Assembly: GCF_019969685.1 (NCBI RefSeq)
Contig: NZ_JAHXYZ010000001.1
Location: 62,001-126,000, forward strand
Length of the DNA: 64,000 nucleotides
Source of the DNA: Microbacterium sp. EST19A
GTDB taxonomy: Bacteria > Actinomycetota > Actinomycetes > Actinomycetales > Microbacteriaceae
Direction: 5' to 3'
Shown here: in pieces, positions 1 through 9,204 of the stretch
Layout: each line of letters begins with the position of its first letter
How positions within the stretch are numbered: position 1 is the stretch's first letter
The notes under the pieces: generated by a model
What the model was told of the DNA's origin: nothing
The model's input: only the letters and a program-made list of their open reading frames with translations
Databases searched by the model: none
Made by a program: the position numbers and the translations under genes

Positions 1-690
1 CACCTCTGCCGCCCATCGGGGACGCCAGGCCGCGATGCGGAGCGCCTCGGCCGCCAGGAGACCTGCGGCGGCTTCCGGGTCGAGGCCTGCGGCGAGCGCG
101 TCCGCGGCTTCCGGCGACAGGATGGCGACGCGCCAGGCAAGAGCGGCACCGGGGTGGTCGAGGATCTCGGCGTACTGATGCCCGCCGAGCGCGACGTGCT
201 GCCAGGGGTCTTCCCACACCAGCGGGACGCGGTCGTCTGCGGCGGCCGCGGCATGCACGGACCGCGCGGCGGCGCCCCCGTCGACGAAGCCGACGAGCAC
301 CAGCTCGGGGCGCACATCGACGGTGGCCTGCGTGCGGAACTTCATCCGCGTCAGCCAGGTCGCGAGCGCCTCGGCATCCGCCGCATCGGCGATCAGCCAG
401 GTCGAGCTGCCGTCGTCGACGACGCCCGCGGCGTGCTCGACGCGGCCCTGCGGATCGAGCACCAGGAGTTCTGTGCTGTCTCCGGCGCTCAGGCGGCCGA
501 CGGACTGCGAGGTGATCGAGTCGAGCCAGCCGAGCCGCTCGGGACCGGCGACCTCGATGACCGTGCGGTCGTCGAGCGCGACGACGGCGTCACCGGCGGC
601 GAGACGGCGCTGCTCGCGGAAGGGGGCGCCGAAGTGAGCGATGCCGTGCTCGCCGGCAACGGCTCCGGGAAGGCTCTCGAACATGCCCAT
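1..690 (-). CDS. YgfZ/GcvT-like folate-binding protein (3' part missing)
   Basis: 230 codons are visible and the frame is open at the left edge, so the C-terminus is missing. The N-terminal part reads like the folate-binding YgfZ family, paralogues of the glycine-cleavage T protein that help maintain Fe-S enzymes. It shows the typical run of a short segment ALDDRTVIEVAGPERLGWL, then SITSQ, then a beta-rich stretch LVLDPQGRVEH. The family signature KGCYxGQE would lie beyond the window and cannot be checked. The start is the ATG at 690, 17 bases after the stop of the nitrobindin-like gene, with GGGCGG upstream; a second ATG two codons later is possible. The two genes form one minus-strand unit. 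Confidence 0.75.
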   Translation of the reverse strand, partial: MGMFESLPGAVAGEHGIAHFGAPFREQRRLAAGDAVVALDDRTVIEVAGPERLGWLDSITSQSVGRLSAGDSTELLVLDPQGRVEHAAGVVDDGSSTWLIADAADAEALATWLTRMKFRTQATVDVRPELVLVGFVDGGAAARSVHAAAAADDRVPLVWEDPWQHVALGGHQYAEILDHPGAALAWRVAILSPEAADALAAGLDPEAAAGLLAAEALRIAAWRPRWAAEV

Positions 691-707
691 GTCGGATGCC
701 GCCCGTC

Positions 708-1310
708 TCAGACCTTGGCCAGGCGCGCGGAGGCATGCGCACGCAACGGTGTGCCGAGGGCCGCGATGTCCCACGCCCACAGCAGGTGGTTGTCGACCAG
801 GCCGTACATGCGCGACGCCGCGCCGTACTCCTTGGCGCCGGCGGCCCGGATCACGGCGTCCGAGGCGATGTCGACGCGCGGGCCGTTGATCTCGCCGAGG
901 TAGAACTCGAGCATGCCGTCGGAGTGGGCGAGCGAGACTTCGATCGGGAACGCCCCGTTCTCTCCGCGCAGGCTCTCGACGTCGTCGACCGTGCGCGTGA
1001 CGACCGGACCCTGCGGGGGCAGCAGCCCCGGCCCGGCATCCGCCGCTGTCGCCGGACGCGCGAGACGCCAGAACCCGATCTCGGCCGTCAGCGGGATCGA
1101 CACCGCGTGGTCGTCACCCGTGAACGTCGCGGTGGAGGAGTAGTTGAGGAACGGACCGCCGTCGTGGCTGAAGCTCACCCGTTGCGTGAACTCGCCCTGC
1201 AGCCGTTCTTCATCGACGGGGTAGTCGATGACACCGGTCCCCTCCCACACGCCGATCAGCCACGAGAGCGGAACGAGCTCGGCGGGGAGGTCTGTGGGCA
1301 GTTCGATCAC
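708..1310 (-). CDS. nitrobindin-like FABP-family beta-barrel protein (DUF1794)
   Basis: 200 aa. The N-terminus carries the nitrobindin signature around residues 15-30 (LIGVWEGTG, then DYP), and the C-terminus has NHLLWAWDIAALG, where the haem-ligating His of bacterial nitrobindins normally lies. Family members fold into a ten-stranded barrel and bind haem, reacting with nitric oxide or peroxynitrite; a fatty-acid-binding role is only historical naming. No signal peptide is visible, so it is cytoplasmic. It lies just upstream of the ygfZ-like gene, an arrangement suggesting co-transcription. The function in this organism is inferred from the family only. Confidence 0.85.
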   Translation of the reverse strand: MIELPTDLPAELVPLSWLIGVWEGTGVIDYPVDEERLQGEFTQRVSFSHDGGPFLNYSSTATFTGDDHAVSIPLTAEIGFWRLARPATAADAGPGLLPPQGPVVTRTVDDVESLRGENGAFPIEVSLAHSDGMLEFYLGEINGPRVDIASDAVIRAAGAKEYGAASRMYGLVDNHLLWAWDIAALGTPLRAHASARLAKV

Positions 1311-1316
1311 GATGCG

Positions 1317-1430
1317 TCAGCGCTGGCCGCGGAAGAGGTTGCGCAGAACCACCGCCGAGACGAAGACGATAGCGAGGCTCGCGAGGCCCAGCAGGCCGAT
1401 GAAGAAGATTTCGAGCGCCATGAGGTCCAT
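1317..1430 (-). CDS. small single-pass membrane protein, 37 aa
   Basis: A 37-codon frame with a strong ribosome site (GGTGGAGGGC directly before the ATG). The peptide starts MDLMALEIFFIG, has one hydrophobic helix covering about residues 5-30, and ends in the basic tail RNLFRGQR, so the C-terminus should be cytoplasmic. It sits 6 bases upstream of the nitrobindin-like gene on the same strand and is probably co-transcribed. Longer versions of this frame run into the next gene in another frame and are not credible. I do not recognise a family; the call rests on ribosome site, hydrophobicity and position. Confidence 0.6.
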   Translation of the reverse strand: MDLMALEIFFIGLLGLASLAIVFVSAVVLRNLFRGQR

Positions 1431-1465
1431 GCCCTCCACCTTACCGCGCCGGGCGGCGCTCCGGC

Positions 1466-1756
1466 TCAGGACGGGAGCAGGGCGGCGATGCCGAATCCGA
1501 TGGAGATCAGACCCATCAGCATCAGCGATCCGACGATGCTGCCCGCCACACGGAAGATGAACCCCTGGGTCCGGCCGTACCAGAGCTGCACGGTGAACGA
1601 GAGGAGCACGACACCCCCGAAGGCGACCAGCATCCAGGGCACCCGCCACTCCTCGGGCACGAAGATGCCGACGGCCACGGTCGCGATGAAGGCCGTGGCC
1701 CACACGACGATCACGCCGACGAAGGCATTACGCGGTGCGAGTGCTGGTTCGGACAT
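1466..1756 (-). CDS. small integral membrane protein, 96 aa
   Basis: I chose the ATG at 1756 (MSEPALAPRNAFVG) over one six codons upstream. About three hydrophobic segments are visible: residues 13-30, 40-58 and 70-92. There is no signal peptide, enzyme motif or recognisable domain. It is transcribed divergently from glnR with about 75 bases between the starts, and it precedes the 37-aa membrane protein gene on the same strand. The function is unknown. Confidence 0.6.
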   Translation of the reverse strand: MSEPALAPRNAFVGVIVVWATAFIATVAVGIFVPEEWRVPWMLVAFGGVVLLSFTVQLWYGRTQGFIFRVAGSIVGSLMLMGLISIGFGIAALLPS

Positions 1757-1830
1757 GACACCATTGTTGCGCATCCGCTGCCGGTATCATGGCGGCACGG
1801 CGTCGACTTCCGCGCCGGTGAGGAGTGCGC

Positions 1831-2523
1831 GTGGCCCTGGTGCTGGTTCTGACCAACGCTCCGCTCTCGGAGCAGGTGCTTCCCGCGTTCGAGCTGCTGA
1901 GCCATCGCGTCCGTCAGATCCCGGCGGAACCCGCGCAGCTCGTCAGCGCCCCGGATTACGACGTCGTGGTCGTCGACGGCCGCCACGACCTGGTCGGGGC
2001 GAAGTCGCTGTGCCGGCTTCTGCGGGCGACCGGGCAGGATGCGCCGCTCCTCCTCGTCGTCACCGAGGGCGGTATGAGCGCGCTCTCCGGAGACTGGGGG
2101 ATCGACGACGTCCTGCTCTCCACGGCGGGACCGGCCGAGATCGACGCGCGCGTCCGCCTCGGGCTCGCCCGTCGCGACGAGGTCGCCGAGCCCTCGCGGG
2201 TGCAGGCGTCCGGCGTCACGATCGACGAGCAGTCCTACTCCGCCAAGCTGCGCGGCAAGCCCCTGGATCTCACGTATAAGGAGTTCCAGCTGCTGCACTT
2301 CCTCGCGACGCACCCCTCGCGCGTTTTCACCCGCGAGCAGCTCCTCAGCGAGGTGTGGGGCTACGACTACTTCGGCGGCACCCGCACGGTCGACGTGCAC
2401 GTGCGGAGGCTGCGGGCGAAGCTGGGCGACCAGGAGCAGATCATCGGCACCGTCCGCAACGTCGGCTATCGGTTCAACGTCTACGAGGACGAGAGCGTGT
2501 CGGCGACGGCCGCAGCGCGATAA
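1831..2523 (+). CDS. glnR: GlnR, OmpR-type nitrogen response regulator
   Basis: About 230 aa. The N-terminal half matches the atypical receiver of actinobacterial GlnR ([19 protein letters not shown], then LLVVTEGG and DWGIDDVLL). The C-terminal half is a PhoB/OmpR winged helix ([20 protein letters not shown], then VGYRF). GlnR is the global regulator of nitrogen assimilation genes such as glnA and amtB and is an orphan without a partner kinase, consistent with no histidine kinase gene beside it. An upstream GTG at 1825 is in frame, but GTGAGGAG at 1818-1825 is better spaced for the GTG at 1831. The gene is followed after 51 bp by ppk, placing nitrogen and phosphate control side by side. Confidence 0.9.
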   Translation: MALVLVLTNAPLSEQVLPAFELLSHRVRQIPAEPAQLVSAPDYDVVVVDGRHDLVGAKSLCRLLRATGQDAPLLLVVTEGGMSALSGDWGIDDVLLSTAGPAEIDARVRLGLARRDEVAEPSRVQASGVTIDEQSYSAKLRGKPLDLTYKEFQLLHFLATHPSRVFTREQLLSEVWGYDYFGGTRTVDVHVRRLRAKLGDQEQIIGTVRNVGYRFNVYEDESVSATAAAR

Positions 2524-2535
2524 CGGATCGGGTCC

Positions 2536-2557
2536 GTTCACACGCGCGTCACCTCGC
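2536..2557 (+). promoter_or_regulatory. putative PHO box upstream of ppk
   Basis: Two adjoining 11-base units, GTTCACACGCG and CGTCACCTCGC, match the actinobacterial PhoP recognition unit G(G/T)TCAYYYR(G/C)G at about 10 and 8 of 11 positions. They lie 18 bases before the ppk ATG with a T/A-rich TTAGATG at 2563-2569. This leaves room only for an almost leaderless transcript, and no Shine-Dalgarno sequence is visible. The site suggests ppk is induced by phosphate starvation independently of glnR read-through. PhoP itself is not in the window. Confidence 0.6.
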
Positions 2558-2574
2558 GGTGCTTAGATGTAGCC

Positions 2575-4740
2575 ATGATCGATCCCGCTCTCACCGACGC
2601 TGGTCTCGGTGATGCCGAAGACGACGACTTCGATGCCATCGAGGCCCCCGATGCCCAGCTCCCCGACCACCGCTACCTGGATCGCGAGCTGAGCTGGCTG
2701 GCGTTCAACCAGCGTGTCCTGGAGCTGGCCGAGGATCCGTCGCTGCCCGAGCTCGAGCGCGCGAACTTCCTGGCGATCTTCGCGAGCAACCTCGACGAGT
2801 TCTTCATGGTCCGCGTCGCCGGCCTGAAGCGCCGCATCATGACCGGCCTCGCCGTGCCCACGAACATCGGCCGCTCCCCCGTCGACGCCCTCGCCGACAT
2901 CTCGCGCGAGGCGCACGCCCTGCAGCTGCGTCACGCGGCCGCCTGGACCGATCTCGTCCGTCCCGCCCTCGCGGATGCCGGCATCGAGATCACCGACTGG
3001 TCCGAGCTCACCGAAGAGGAGCACTCCGCGCTGTCGGATTACTTCGGCGCCCAGGTCTTCCCCGTGCTGATGCCGCTGGCCGTCGACCCGGCTCACCCCT
3101 TCCCGTACATCTCCGGCCTGTCGCTGAACCTCGCGATCCGCATCCGCAACGCCCGCACCGGTCGCCAGGAGTTCGCGCGCCTCAAGGTGCCGCCGATGCT
3201 TCCGCGGTTCGTCGAAGTGCCCGGCAACAGCGAGATCAAGCGGTTCCTGCGCCTGGAAGAGCTGATCGCCAACCACCTCGGCGACCTGTTCCCCGGCATG
3301 GAGGTGCTCGACCACCATGCGTTCCGGCTCACCCGCAACGAAGACGTCGAGATCGAGGAGGACGAGAGCGAGAACCTCATCCAGGCGCTCGAGGCCGAGC
3401 TCCTGCGGCGTCGGTTCGGTCCGCCGATCCGCCTCGAGATCACCGACGACATGGACGAGGTCACGATGGACCTGCTCGTGCGCGAGCTCGACATCACCGA
3501 CCTGGAGGTGTACCGGCTCCCGGGTCTGCTCGATCTGCGCGGCCTGTTCGACCTCTCCCGCATCGATCGGCCCGACCTGCGCTACCCGCCGCACCTGCCG
3601 ACCACCGCGGTCGCCTTCCAGCCGACGGGATCGAACACCCGCGCCGACATCTTCAAGGCGATCCGCAAGTCCGACGTGCTCGTGCACCACCCGTACGAGT
3701 CGTTCACGACGAGCGTGCAGGCGTTCCTCGAGCAGGCCGCGCGCGACCCGCACGTGCTGGCGATCAAGCAGACCCTGTATCGCACGTCCGGCGACAGCCC
3801 GATCGTGCAGGCCCTCATCGACGCCGCCGAGTCCGGCAAGCAGGTGCTCGCGCTGGTCGAGGTGAAGGCGCGATTCGACGAGGCGAACAACATCGTCTGG
3901 GCACGCAAGCTCGAGAAGGCCGGCGTGCACGTCGTGTACGGCCTGGTCGGACTGAAGACGCACTGCAAGCTCGCCCTCGTCATCCGCGAGGAAGACGGCA
4001 AGCTCCAGCACTATTCGCATGTCGGCACGGGCAACTACAACCCGAAGACCAGCCGCATCTACGAGGACTTCGGGCTGTTCACCGCCGACGCGCAGGTCGG
4101 CAAGGACCTCACGCGTCTGTTCAACGAGCTCAGCGGCTACGCGATCGAGAAGAAGTTCAAGCGCCTGCTCGTCGCACCGCTGCACCTCCGCAAGGGTCTG
4201 GTGCGCCAGATCGACGCCGAGCGCAAGAACGCCGAGGCCGGCAAGCCCGCGCACATCCGCATCAAGGTCAACTCGATGGTCGATGAGGAGATCATCGACG
4301 CGCTCTACCGCGCCAGTGCCGCCGGCGTGAAGGTCGAGGTGTGGGTGCGCGGCATCTGCAGCCTGCGGACCGACCTCGACGGCATCAGCGACAACATCAC
4401 GGTGCGCAGCATCCTCGGACGCTACCTCGAGCACTCCCGCATCTTCGCGTTCGAGAACGACGGCGACCCGCAGGTGTACATCGGCAGCGCCGACATGATG
4501 CACCGCAACCTCGACCGCCGTGTCGAGGCGCTGGTGCGCGTGACCGACCCCGATCACCTGAAGGAGCTCCTGTCGTTCTTCGACCTCGCCATGGACGCCG
4601 GCACCACCTCGTGGCATCTCGGCACCGACGGCGTGTGGACGCGGCACGCCGAGGATGCCGAGGGCAAGCCGCTCGTCGACCTGCAGGATAAGACCATGGG
4701 GTTGATCCAGCGGCGCCGTCGCGCGCGGGCGGTGCGATGA
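2575..4740 (+). CDS. ppk: polyphosphate kinase PPK1
   Basis: 721 aa, a normal PPK1 length. The enzyme reversibly polymerises the gamma-phosphate of ATP into polyphosphate. The N domain opens with [18 protein letters not shown] and [13 protein letters not shown]. The phosphohistidine motif is [10 protein letters not shown] followed by [11 protein letters not shown], equivalent to the His435 region of the E. coli enzyme. The C-terminal domain carries [14 protein letters not shown] and [13 protein letters not shown]. The start is the ATG at 2575, with no clear ribosome site and a PHO box just upstream, so a leaderless message is likely. The 3' end overlaps the Nudix gene by 4 bp (ATGA). Confidence 0.97.
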   Translation: MIDPALTDAGLGDAEDDDFDAIEAPDAQLPDHRYLDRELSWLAFNQRVLELAEDPSLPELERANFLAIFASNLDEFFMVRVAGLKRRIMTGLAVPTNIGRSPVDALADISREAHALQLRHAAAWTDLVRPALADAGIEITDWSELTEEEHSALSDYFGAQVFPVLMPLAVDPAHPFPYISGLSLNLAIRIRNARTGRQEFARLKVPPMLPRFVEVPGNSEIKRFLRLEELIANHLGDLFPGMEVLDHHAFRLTRNEDVEIEEDESENLIQALEAELLRRRFGPPIRLEITDDMDEVTMDLLVRELDITDLEVYRLPGLLDLRGLFDLSRIDRPDLRYPPHLPTTAVAFQPTGSNTRADIFKAIRKSDVLVHHPYESFTTSVQAFLEQAARDPHVLAIKQTLYRTSGDSPIVQALIDAAESGKQVLALVEVKARFDEANNIVWARKLEKAGVHVVYGLVGLKTHCKLALVIREEDGKLQHYSHVGTGNYNPKTSRIYEDFGLFTADAQVGKDLTRLFNELSGYAIEKKFKRLLVAPLHLRKGLVRQIDAERKNAEAGKPAHIRIKVNSMVDEEIIDALYRASAAGVKVEVWVRGICSLRTDLDGISDNITVRSILGRYLEHSRIFAFENDGDPQVYIGSADMMHRNLDRRVEALVRVTDPDHLKELLSFFDLAMDAGTTSWHLGTDGVWTRHAEDAEGKPLVDLQDKTMGLIQRRRRARAVR

Positions 4741-5735
4741 CGGTCCGGCAGGAGCAGCAGGCCCGGGCGGCGCGCACACCGCCGCCCGCCTCGAAGTGGA
4801 CCGACAAGGCGGTCTACGCCGCGGGGGCCGTCGTCTGGCGCCTCGTCGACGGGAAGCTCCGGATCCTGCTGATCCACCGCACGAAGTACCGGGACGTCAC
4901 GCTGCCCAAGGGCAAGGTCGACCCGGGCGAGATGCTCGCCGAGACCGCCGTGCGCGAAGTGCACGAGGAGACCGGCATCCGGGTGTCGCTGGGCGTGCCC
5001 GTCGGCGTGAGCCGGTACCACCTCGCCTCGCAGAAGCAGAAGGTCGTGCACTACTGGGCCGCCGAGGCGACCGACGACGCCATCCGCGCGTCCACGTTCG
5101 TGCCGAACCGAGAGATCGCCGCGGTCGAATGGGTGAGCGCCAAGAAGGCGCGGGAGCGCCTCAGCTACCCGGTCGATCTCGAGATCCTCGACTTCTTCAC
5201 GAACCTCGTCGACGACGGCGTGCTGCGCACCTTCCCCGTCGTCGTGCTGCGGCACGCGAAGGCCCTCTCCCGCTCGGAATGGGACGGTGCGGATGCCGCG
5301 CGCCCGCTGGCCGAGCGCGGGCGGACGCAGGCGAAGTCGATCGTCGGTCCTCTGCGCGCGTTCGGCGCGCGCAAGATCGTCACCAGCGACGCCGTGCGCT
5401 GCGTCGAGACCGTGAAGCCCCTCGCCCGGGAACTCGACCGCAAGATCGTGAAGACCGAGAAGATCAGTCAGGACGCCTGGGAGGACGGCACCTCCGACCT
5501 CCGTGCCGTCGTCGGACGACGCGTCCGCGCGGGCAAGCCCGCCGTGCTCTGCAGTCACGGACCGGTCCTGCCCGGCCTGCTGTCCGAGATCGCCCTCGCG
5601 ACCGGCACCATCCAGGGGTCGTACCTCAGCAGCGCCGCCGACCTCGAGCCCGGGGCGTTCTCGGTCGTGCACCTGTCGGCGACCAATCCCGGCTCCGGCA
5701 TCATCTCGATCGAGACGCACATCCCCAAGGTCTGA
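4737..5735 (+). CDS. MutT1-like Nudix hydrolase fused to a histidine phosphatase
   Basis: 332 aa with two domains. Residues about 20-150 form a Nudix domain with a complete box ([20 protein letters not shown] then TGI). Residues about 170-320 form a phosphoglycerate-mutase-like histidine phosphatase, with LRHAKA as the phospho-acceptor motif and [11 protein letters not shown] as the second His. This is the architecture of mycobacterial MutT1, which cleans 8-oxo-GTP/dGTP and hydrolyses diadenosine polyphosphates. The phospho-acceptor reads RHA rather than RHG, as in SixA-type members. It is translationally coupled to ppk by ATGA, hinting at shared work on phosphoanhydrides; the substrate is inferred. 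Confidence 0.88.
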   Translation: MTVRQEQQARAARTPPPASKWTDKAVYAAGAVVWRLVDGKLRILLIHRTKYRDVTLPKGKVDPGEMLAETAVREVHEETGIRVSLGVPVGVSRYHLASQKQKVVHYWAAEATDDAIRASTFVPNREIAAVEWVSAKKARERLSYPVDLEILDFFTNLVDDGVLRTFPVVVLRHAKALSRSEWDGADAARPLAERGRTQAKSIVGPLRAFGARKIVTSDAVRCVETVKPLARELDRKIVKTEKISQDAWEDGTSDLRAVVGRRVRAGKPAVLCSHGPVLPGLLSEIALATGTIQGSYLSSAADLEPGAFSVVHLSATNPGSGIISIETHIPKV

Positions 5736-5787
5736 CGCGTTCGCGTCCCCCGCAACCGCCTCGGTCCACCCCAGAGAGTCGCTCGTC

Positions 5788-5809
5788 GTTCACCTGCCGT
5801 TCACCTGTG
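5788..5809 (+). promoter_or_regulatory. PHO box upstream of pstS
   Basis: GTTCACCTGCC is followed directly by GTTCACCTGTG, two near-perfect copies of the 11-base PhoP unit of actinobacteria. A weaker third element (GTTAACC at 5822-5828) follows about two turns later. A TAGCGT hexamer at 5837-5842 fits the TANNNT form of an actinobacterial -10. The pstS start lies at 5896. This is the strongest regulatory signal in the left half of the window and predicts phosphate-starvation induction of the pst operon. Confidence 0.8.
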
Positions 5810-5895
5810 CGGGAGAGTCTCGTTAACCGCCCGCCATAGCGTCACTGTGTGCCCTGCACCGGGCCTCACCCTTTCCCTGATCGAACGGATCCACA

Positions 5896-6999
5896 GTGAA
5901 GATCTCCCGAATCGCTCGCATCGGCGCCATCGGCGCCGTCGCTGCTCTCGCACTCGCCGGCTGCGCCGCGAACGAAGGCGGCACCGGCGGCTCCAGCGAA
6001 GAGCCCTCGGAGTCCACGCTCTCCGGCACCATCGACGCCACCGGCGCGTCGTCGCAGACCGCAGCCCAGGAGGCCTGGGTCGCCGCCTTCCAGACGGCCA
6101 ACCCCGACGTCACCGTCAACTACGAGCCCACCGGTTCCGGAACGGGTCGCGAGAACTTCCTCGAAGGCGGCAGCAACTTCATCGGCTCCGACCGCGCCTT
6201 CAACGACGAGGAGATCGCCGCCGGCGGCTTCGGCGCCTGCACGACCGACGACATCGTCGAGGTCCCGCTCTACATCTCGCCGGTCGCCGTCGCCTTCAAC
6301 CTCGAGGGCGTCGACACGCTGAACCTGGATGCCGCCACCATCGCGGGCATCTTCGCCGGCACGATCACCAACTGGAACGCTCCGGAGATCGCCGCCCTGA
6401 ACGACGGCGTCGAGCTTCCCGACCTGGCGATCTCGCCGGTCCACCGCTCGGACCCCTCGGGCACGCAGGAGACCTTCACCAAGTACCTCAGCGCCACCGC
6501 GGGTGACGTCTGGACCTACGAGCCGGCCGACGTGTGGCCGATCGAGGGTGGCGAGGCCGCGCAGGGCACCTCCGGTGTCGTCCAGGCCATCGGCGCCGGC
6601 AACGGTGCGATCGGCTTCGCCGACGCATCGCAGGTCGGAGACCTCGGCCAGGTCCACGTGGGCGTCGGCGAGGACTTCGTCGCCTACTCCGCCGAGGCGG
6701 CCGCGAAGCTCGTCGAGAGCTCGCCGCTGGCCGAGGGCCGCGGCGAGGGCGACCTCGTCTTCGATGTCGACCCGGCCTCCGCCGCGGACGGCGCCTACCC
6801 GATCGCGCTGGTCAGCTACCTCATCGGCTGCGAGCAGTACGAGGACACCAACGTCGCGGAGCTCGTGAAGGAGTACTTCTCCTACATCGCGAGCGCCGAG
6901 GGCCAGGACGCCGCCGCGGACAACGCCGGCAGCGCCCCGATCTCGGACAGCCTGCGCGAGCAGGTCCAGGCCGCGATCGACCTGATCCAGGTCGGCTGA
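5896..6999 (+). CDS. pstS: PstS, phosphate-binding lipoprotein of the Pst ABC transporter
   Basis: 367 aa, GTG start. A lipoprotein signal peptide ends at LALAGC (Cys about residue 22), followed by a flexible Gly/Ser/Glu-rich linker. The mature part has the phosphate-binding landmarks GASSQTAAQEAW, GSGTGRENF, GSDRAF and HRSDPSGTQETF. As a membrane-anchored high-affinity binding protein it delivers orthophosphate to PstC/PstA. It follows the PHO box, and a 12-bp GC-rich hairpin separates it from pstC, a layout expected to give more PstS than permease. Confidence 0.96.
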   Translation: MKISRIARIGAIGAVAALALAGCAANEGGTGGSSEEPSESTLSGTIDATGASSQTAAQEAWVAAFQTANPDVTVNYEPTGSGTGRENFLEGGSNFIGSDRAFNDEEIAAGGFGACTTDDIVEVPLYISPVAVAFNLEGVDTLNLDAATIAGIFAGTITNWNAPEIAALNDGVELPDLAISPVHRSDPSGTQETFTKYLSATAGDVWTYEPADVWPIEGGEAAQGTSGVVQAIGAGNGAIGFADASQVGDLGQVHVGVGEDFVAYSAEAAAKLVESSPLAEGRGEGDLVFDVDPASAADGAYPIALVSYLIGCEQYEDTNVAELVKEYFSYIASAEGQDAAADNAGSAPISDSLREQVQAAIDLIQVG

Positions 7000-7017
7000 T
7001 CCCGCCCACCGACTGAC

Positions 7018-7058
7018 GGCGGTGCCCCCGCGTCCCGACCGGACGCGGGGGCTCCGCC
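7018..7058 (+). terminator. GC-rich hairpin between pstS and pstC
   Basis: GCCCCCGCGTCC (7024-7035) pairs with GGACGCGGGGGC (7041-7052) around a 5-base loop. GGCGG and CCGCC extend the stem past a T-T mismatch. No T-tract follows, and pstC starts about 45 bases downstream, so this is more likely a partial terminator or a 3'-end protector for an abundant pstS message than a full stop. Confidence 0.6.
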
Positions 7059-7104
7059 AGGTCACCACCCGCTCCACCTCGACCCGGCCCGAAACAGGGA
7101 GATC

Positions 7105-8082
7105 ATGAGCACGACCGCGCAGGCGCCGACACCGGCACCGACCAAGGCGCCGCCCGCACCGATCAAGGCCAAGCAGCGGCTCGGCGACCGGGTCTTCTCC
7201 GGTACGGCGCTCGGGGCGGGGATCATCATCCTCATCGTCCTCGCGCTCGTCGCCGCGTTCCTCGTCATCCAGAGCATCCCGGCCTTCGAACTCGACACGA
7301 CCGGCAACCACATCCTCAAGGGCGAATCGTTCTGGGTGTACGTGTGGCCACTCGTCTTCGGCACGCTCTGGGCCTCGTTCATCGCCCTGCTCATCGCGGC
7401 ACCGATCGCCATCGGCATCGCCCTCTTCATCTCGCACTACGCCCACCGGCGCCTCGCCGCCTTCCTCGGGTACATCATCGACCTGCTGGCCGCCGTGCCG
7501 TCGGTCGTCTTCGGCCTCTGGGGCGGCCTGGTGCTCGCCCCGCTGCTGCAGCCCATCTACGCCTGGCTGAACACCAACGCCTCCTGGGTGCCGTTCTTCC
7601 AGGGCCAGGTGTCGTCGACCGGCAAGACGATCCTCACCGCAGCCCTGGTGCTCTCGGTGATGTGCATCCCGATCATGACCGCGATCTGCCGCGAGGTCTT
7701 CCTGCAGACGCCGAAGCTCCACGAGGAGGCGGCGCTCGCGCTCGGCTCCACGCGCTGGGAGATGGTGCGGATGGCCGTGCTCCCCTTCGCTCGCGGCGGA
7801 ATGGTCTCGGCCGCGATGCTGGCCCTCGGCCGCGCACTCGGCGAGACCATGGCCGTGACCATGGTGCTCTCCCCCTCAGCGGTCGTCAGCTTCCTCGTGC
7901 TGACCGCGACCAACCCGACGCCCATCCCGGCGAACATCGCGCTGGCCTTCCCCGAGGCGCACGGCACCGGCGTCAACACGCTGATCGCCACCGGCCTCAT
8001 CCTCTTCGTCGTGACCTTCGCGGTCAATGCGCTGGCGCGCTGGATCGTCGCGCGCCGCGCCGAGTTCTCGGGAGCGAACTGA
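7105..8082 (+). CDS. pstC: PstC, phosphate ABC transporter permease
   Basis: 325 aa. About six transmembrane helices follow a Pro/Ala-rich cytoplasmic N-terminus of about 30 residues. The EAA-type cytoplasmic loop that contacts PstB is visible as HEEAALALGSTRWEMVRMAV, and GRALGETMAVTMV lies in the next helix, both typical of PstC. It forms the inner-membrane channel with PstA. The stop is one base before the pstA start, so the two are tightly coupled. The start has a usable GGGAG upstream. Confidence 0.95.
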   Translation: MSTTAQAPTPAPTKAPPAPIKAKQRLGDRVFSGTALGAGIIILIVLALVAAFLVIQSIPAFELDTTGNHILKGESFWVYVWPLVFGTLWASFIALLIAAPIAIGIALFISHYAHRRLAAFLGYIIDLLAAVPSVVFGLWGGLVLAPLLQPIYAWLNTNASWVPFFQGQVSSTGKTILTAALVLSVMCIPIMTAICREVFLQTPKLHEEAALALGSTRWEMVRMAVLPFARGGMVSAAMLALGRALGETMAVTMVLSPSAVVSFLVLTATNPTPIPANIALAFPEAHGTGVNTLIATGLILFVVTFAVNALARWIVARRAEFSGAN

Positions 8083-8083
8083 C

Positions 8084-9175
8084 ATGACCACCCTCACCGC
8101 CGCTCCCGTCACGCCGCACGCGGCCGCCCTCACATCCGGCAAGCTGCCGAAGTGGGCGCCCTGGGCGCTCCTCGGCGGATCCTTCGTCATCTCCGCCGCC
8201 GTCTTCGGCGTCGCCGCCGCCGGTGCCGACCTGGCCGACTTCAACATCGCCGGCACCGTGATCGTCGGCATCCTGCTGTACATGGTGATCATCACCGTGA
8301 TCTCCTCGATCGTCGAGAGCCGCCGCAAGGCCGTCGACCGCCTGATGACCGCACTGGTCGCCACCGCGTTCCTCATCGCCCTGCTGCCGCTCATCTCGCT
8401 GCTGTGGACCGTCGTCGCCAACGGCATCGAAAGGTTCGACGCGGAGTTCTTCAGCTTCTCGATGCGCAACGTCGTCGGAGACGGCGGCGGCATCGTGCAC
8501 GCGATCTGGGGAACGGTCCTGATCACGCTGACCGCGACGATCATCTCGGTGCCGATCGGGCTCATGACCTCCATCTACCTCGTCGAGTACGGCCGCGGCC
8601 GGATCGCGAAGGCGATCACGTTCTTCGTCGACGTGATGACCGGCATCCCGTCGATCGTCGCCGGTCTGTTCATCTACGCGGTGTTCGCGCTTCTGTTCAA
8701 GCCCGGCATCTCGATGGGCTTCATGGGCGCCCTCGCCCTCGCGGTGCTGATGACCCCGGTCGTCGTGCGAGGCAGCGAGGAGCTGCTGAAAATCGTTCCG
8801 AACGAACTCCGCGAGGCGTCGTACGCACTGGGCGTGCCGAAGTGGCTGACCATCCTGAAGGTGGTGCTGCCGACATCCATCGCCGGCATCACGACGTCGA
8901 TCATGCTCGCCATCTCGCGCGTCATCGGAGAGACGGCCCCGCTGCTGCTCACCGCCGGCTTCACCCAGAGCCTCAACACGAACATCTTCAACGGCCAGAT
9001 GATGACCCTGCCGGTGTTCGCCTACAACCAGTACATGAACCAGGGCACGAACCCGGATGCGGCAGTCGCCCGCGCCTGGGCCGCCGCCCTCACCCTCATC
9101 CTCATCGTCATGGTGCTGAACCTGCTCGCGCGTCTCATCGCGAAGCTGTTCGCCCCGAAGATGTCCGGCCGCTGA
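8084..9175 (+). CDS. pstA: PstA, phosphate ABC transporter permease
   Basis: 363 aa from the ATG at 8084, one base after the pstC stop; a longer frame reaching back into pstC is not needed. Hydrophobic helices fill most of the protein. The EAA loop reads [20 protein letters not shown], followed by [15 protein letters not shown], the usual PstA signature. The N-terminal hydrophobic hairpin (residues about 25-75) is longer than in E. coli PstA, as is common in actinobacteria. It pairs with PstC. Confidence 0.95.
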   Translation: MTTLTAAPVTPHAAALTSGKLPKWAPWALLGGSFVISAAVFGVAAAGADLADFNIAGTVIVGILLYMVIITVISSIVESRRKAVDRLMTALVATAFLIALLPLISLLWTVVANGIERFDAEFFSFSMRNVVGDGGGIVHAIWGTVLITLTATIISVPIGLMTSIYLVEYGRGRIAKAITFFVDVMTGIPSIVAGLFIYAVFALLFKPGISMGFMGALALAVLMTPVVVRGSEELLKIVPNELREASYALGVPKWLTILKVVLPTSIAGITTSIMLAISRVIGETAPLLLTAGFTQSLNTNIFNGQMMTLPVFAYNQYMNQGTNPDAAVARAWAAALTLILIVMVLNLLARLIAKLFAPKMSGR

Positions 9176-9204
9176 GCGCCCGACCACTCAGAACAGGAAC
9201 CCAC

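Noticed and set aside
2563..4779. 738-codon minus-strand frame opposite ppk
   Set aside because: Exact shadow of ppk; product is an Arg/Val/Glu-rich antisense translation with no family features.
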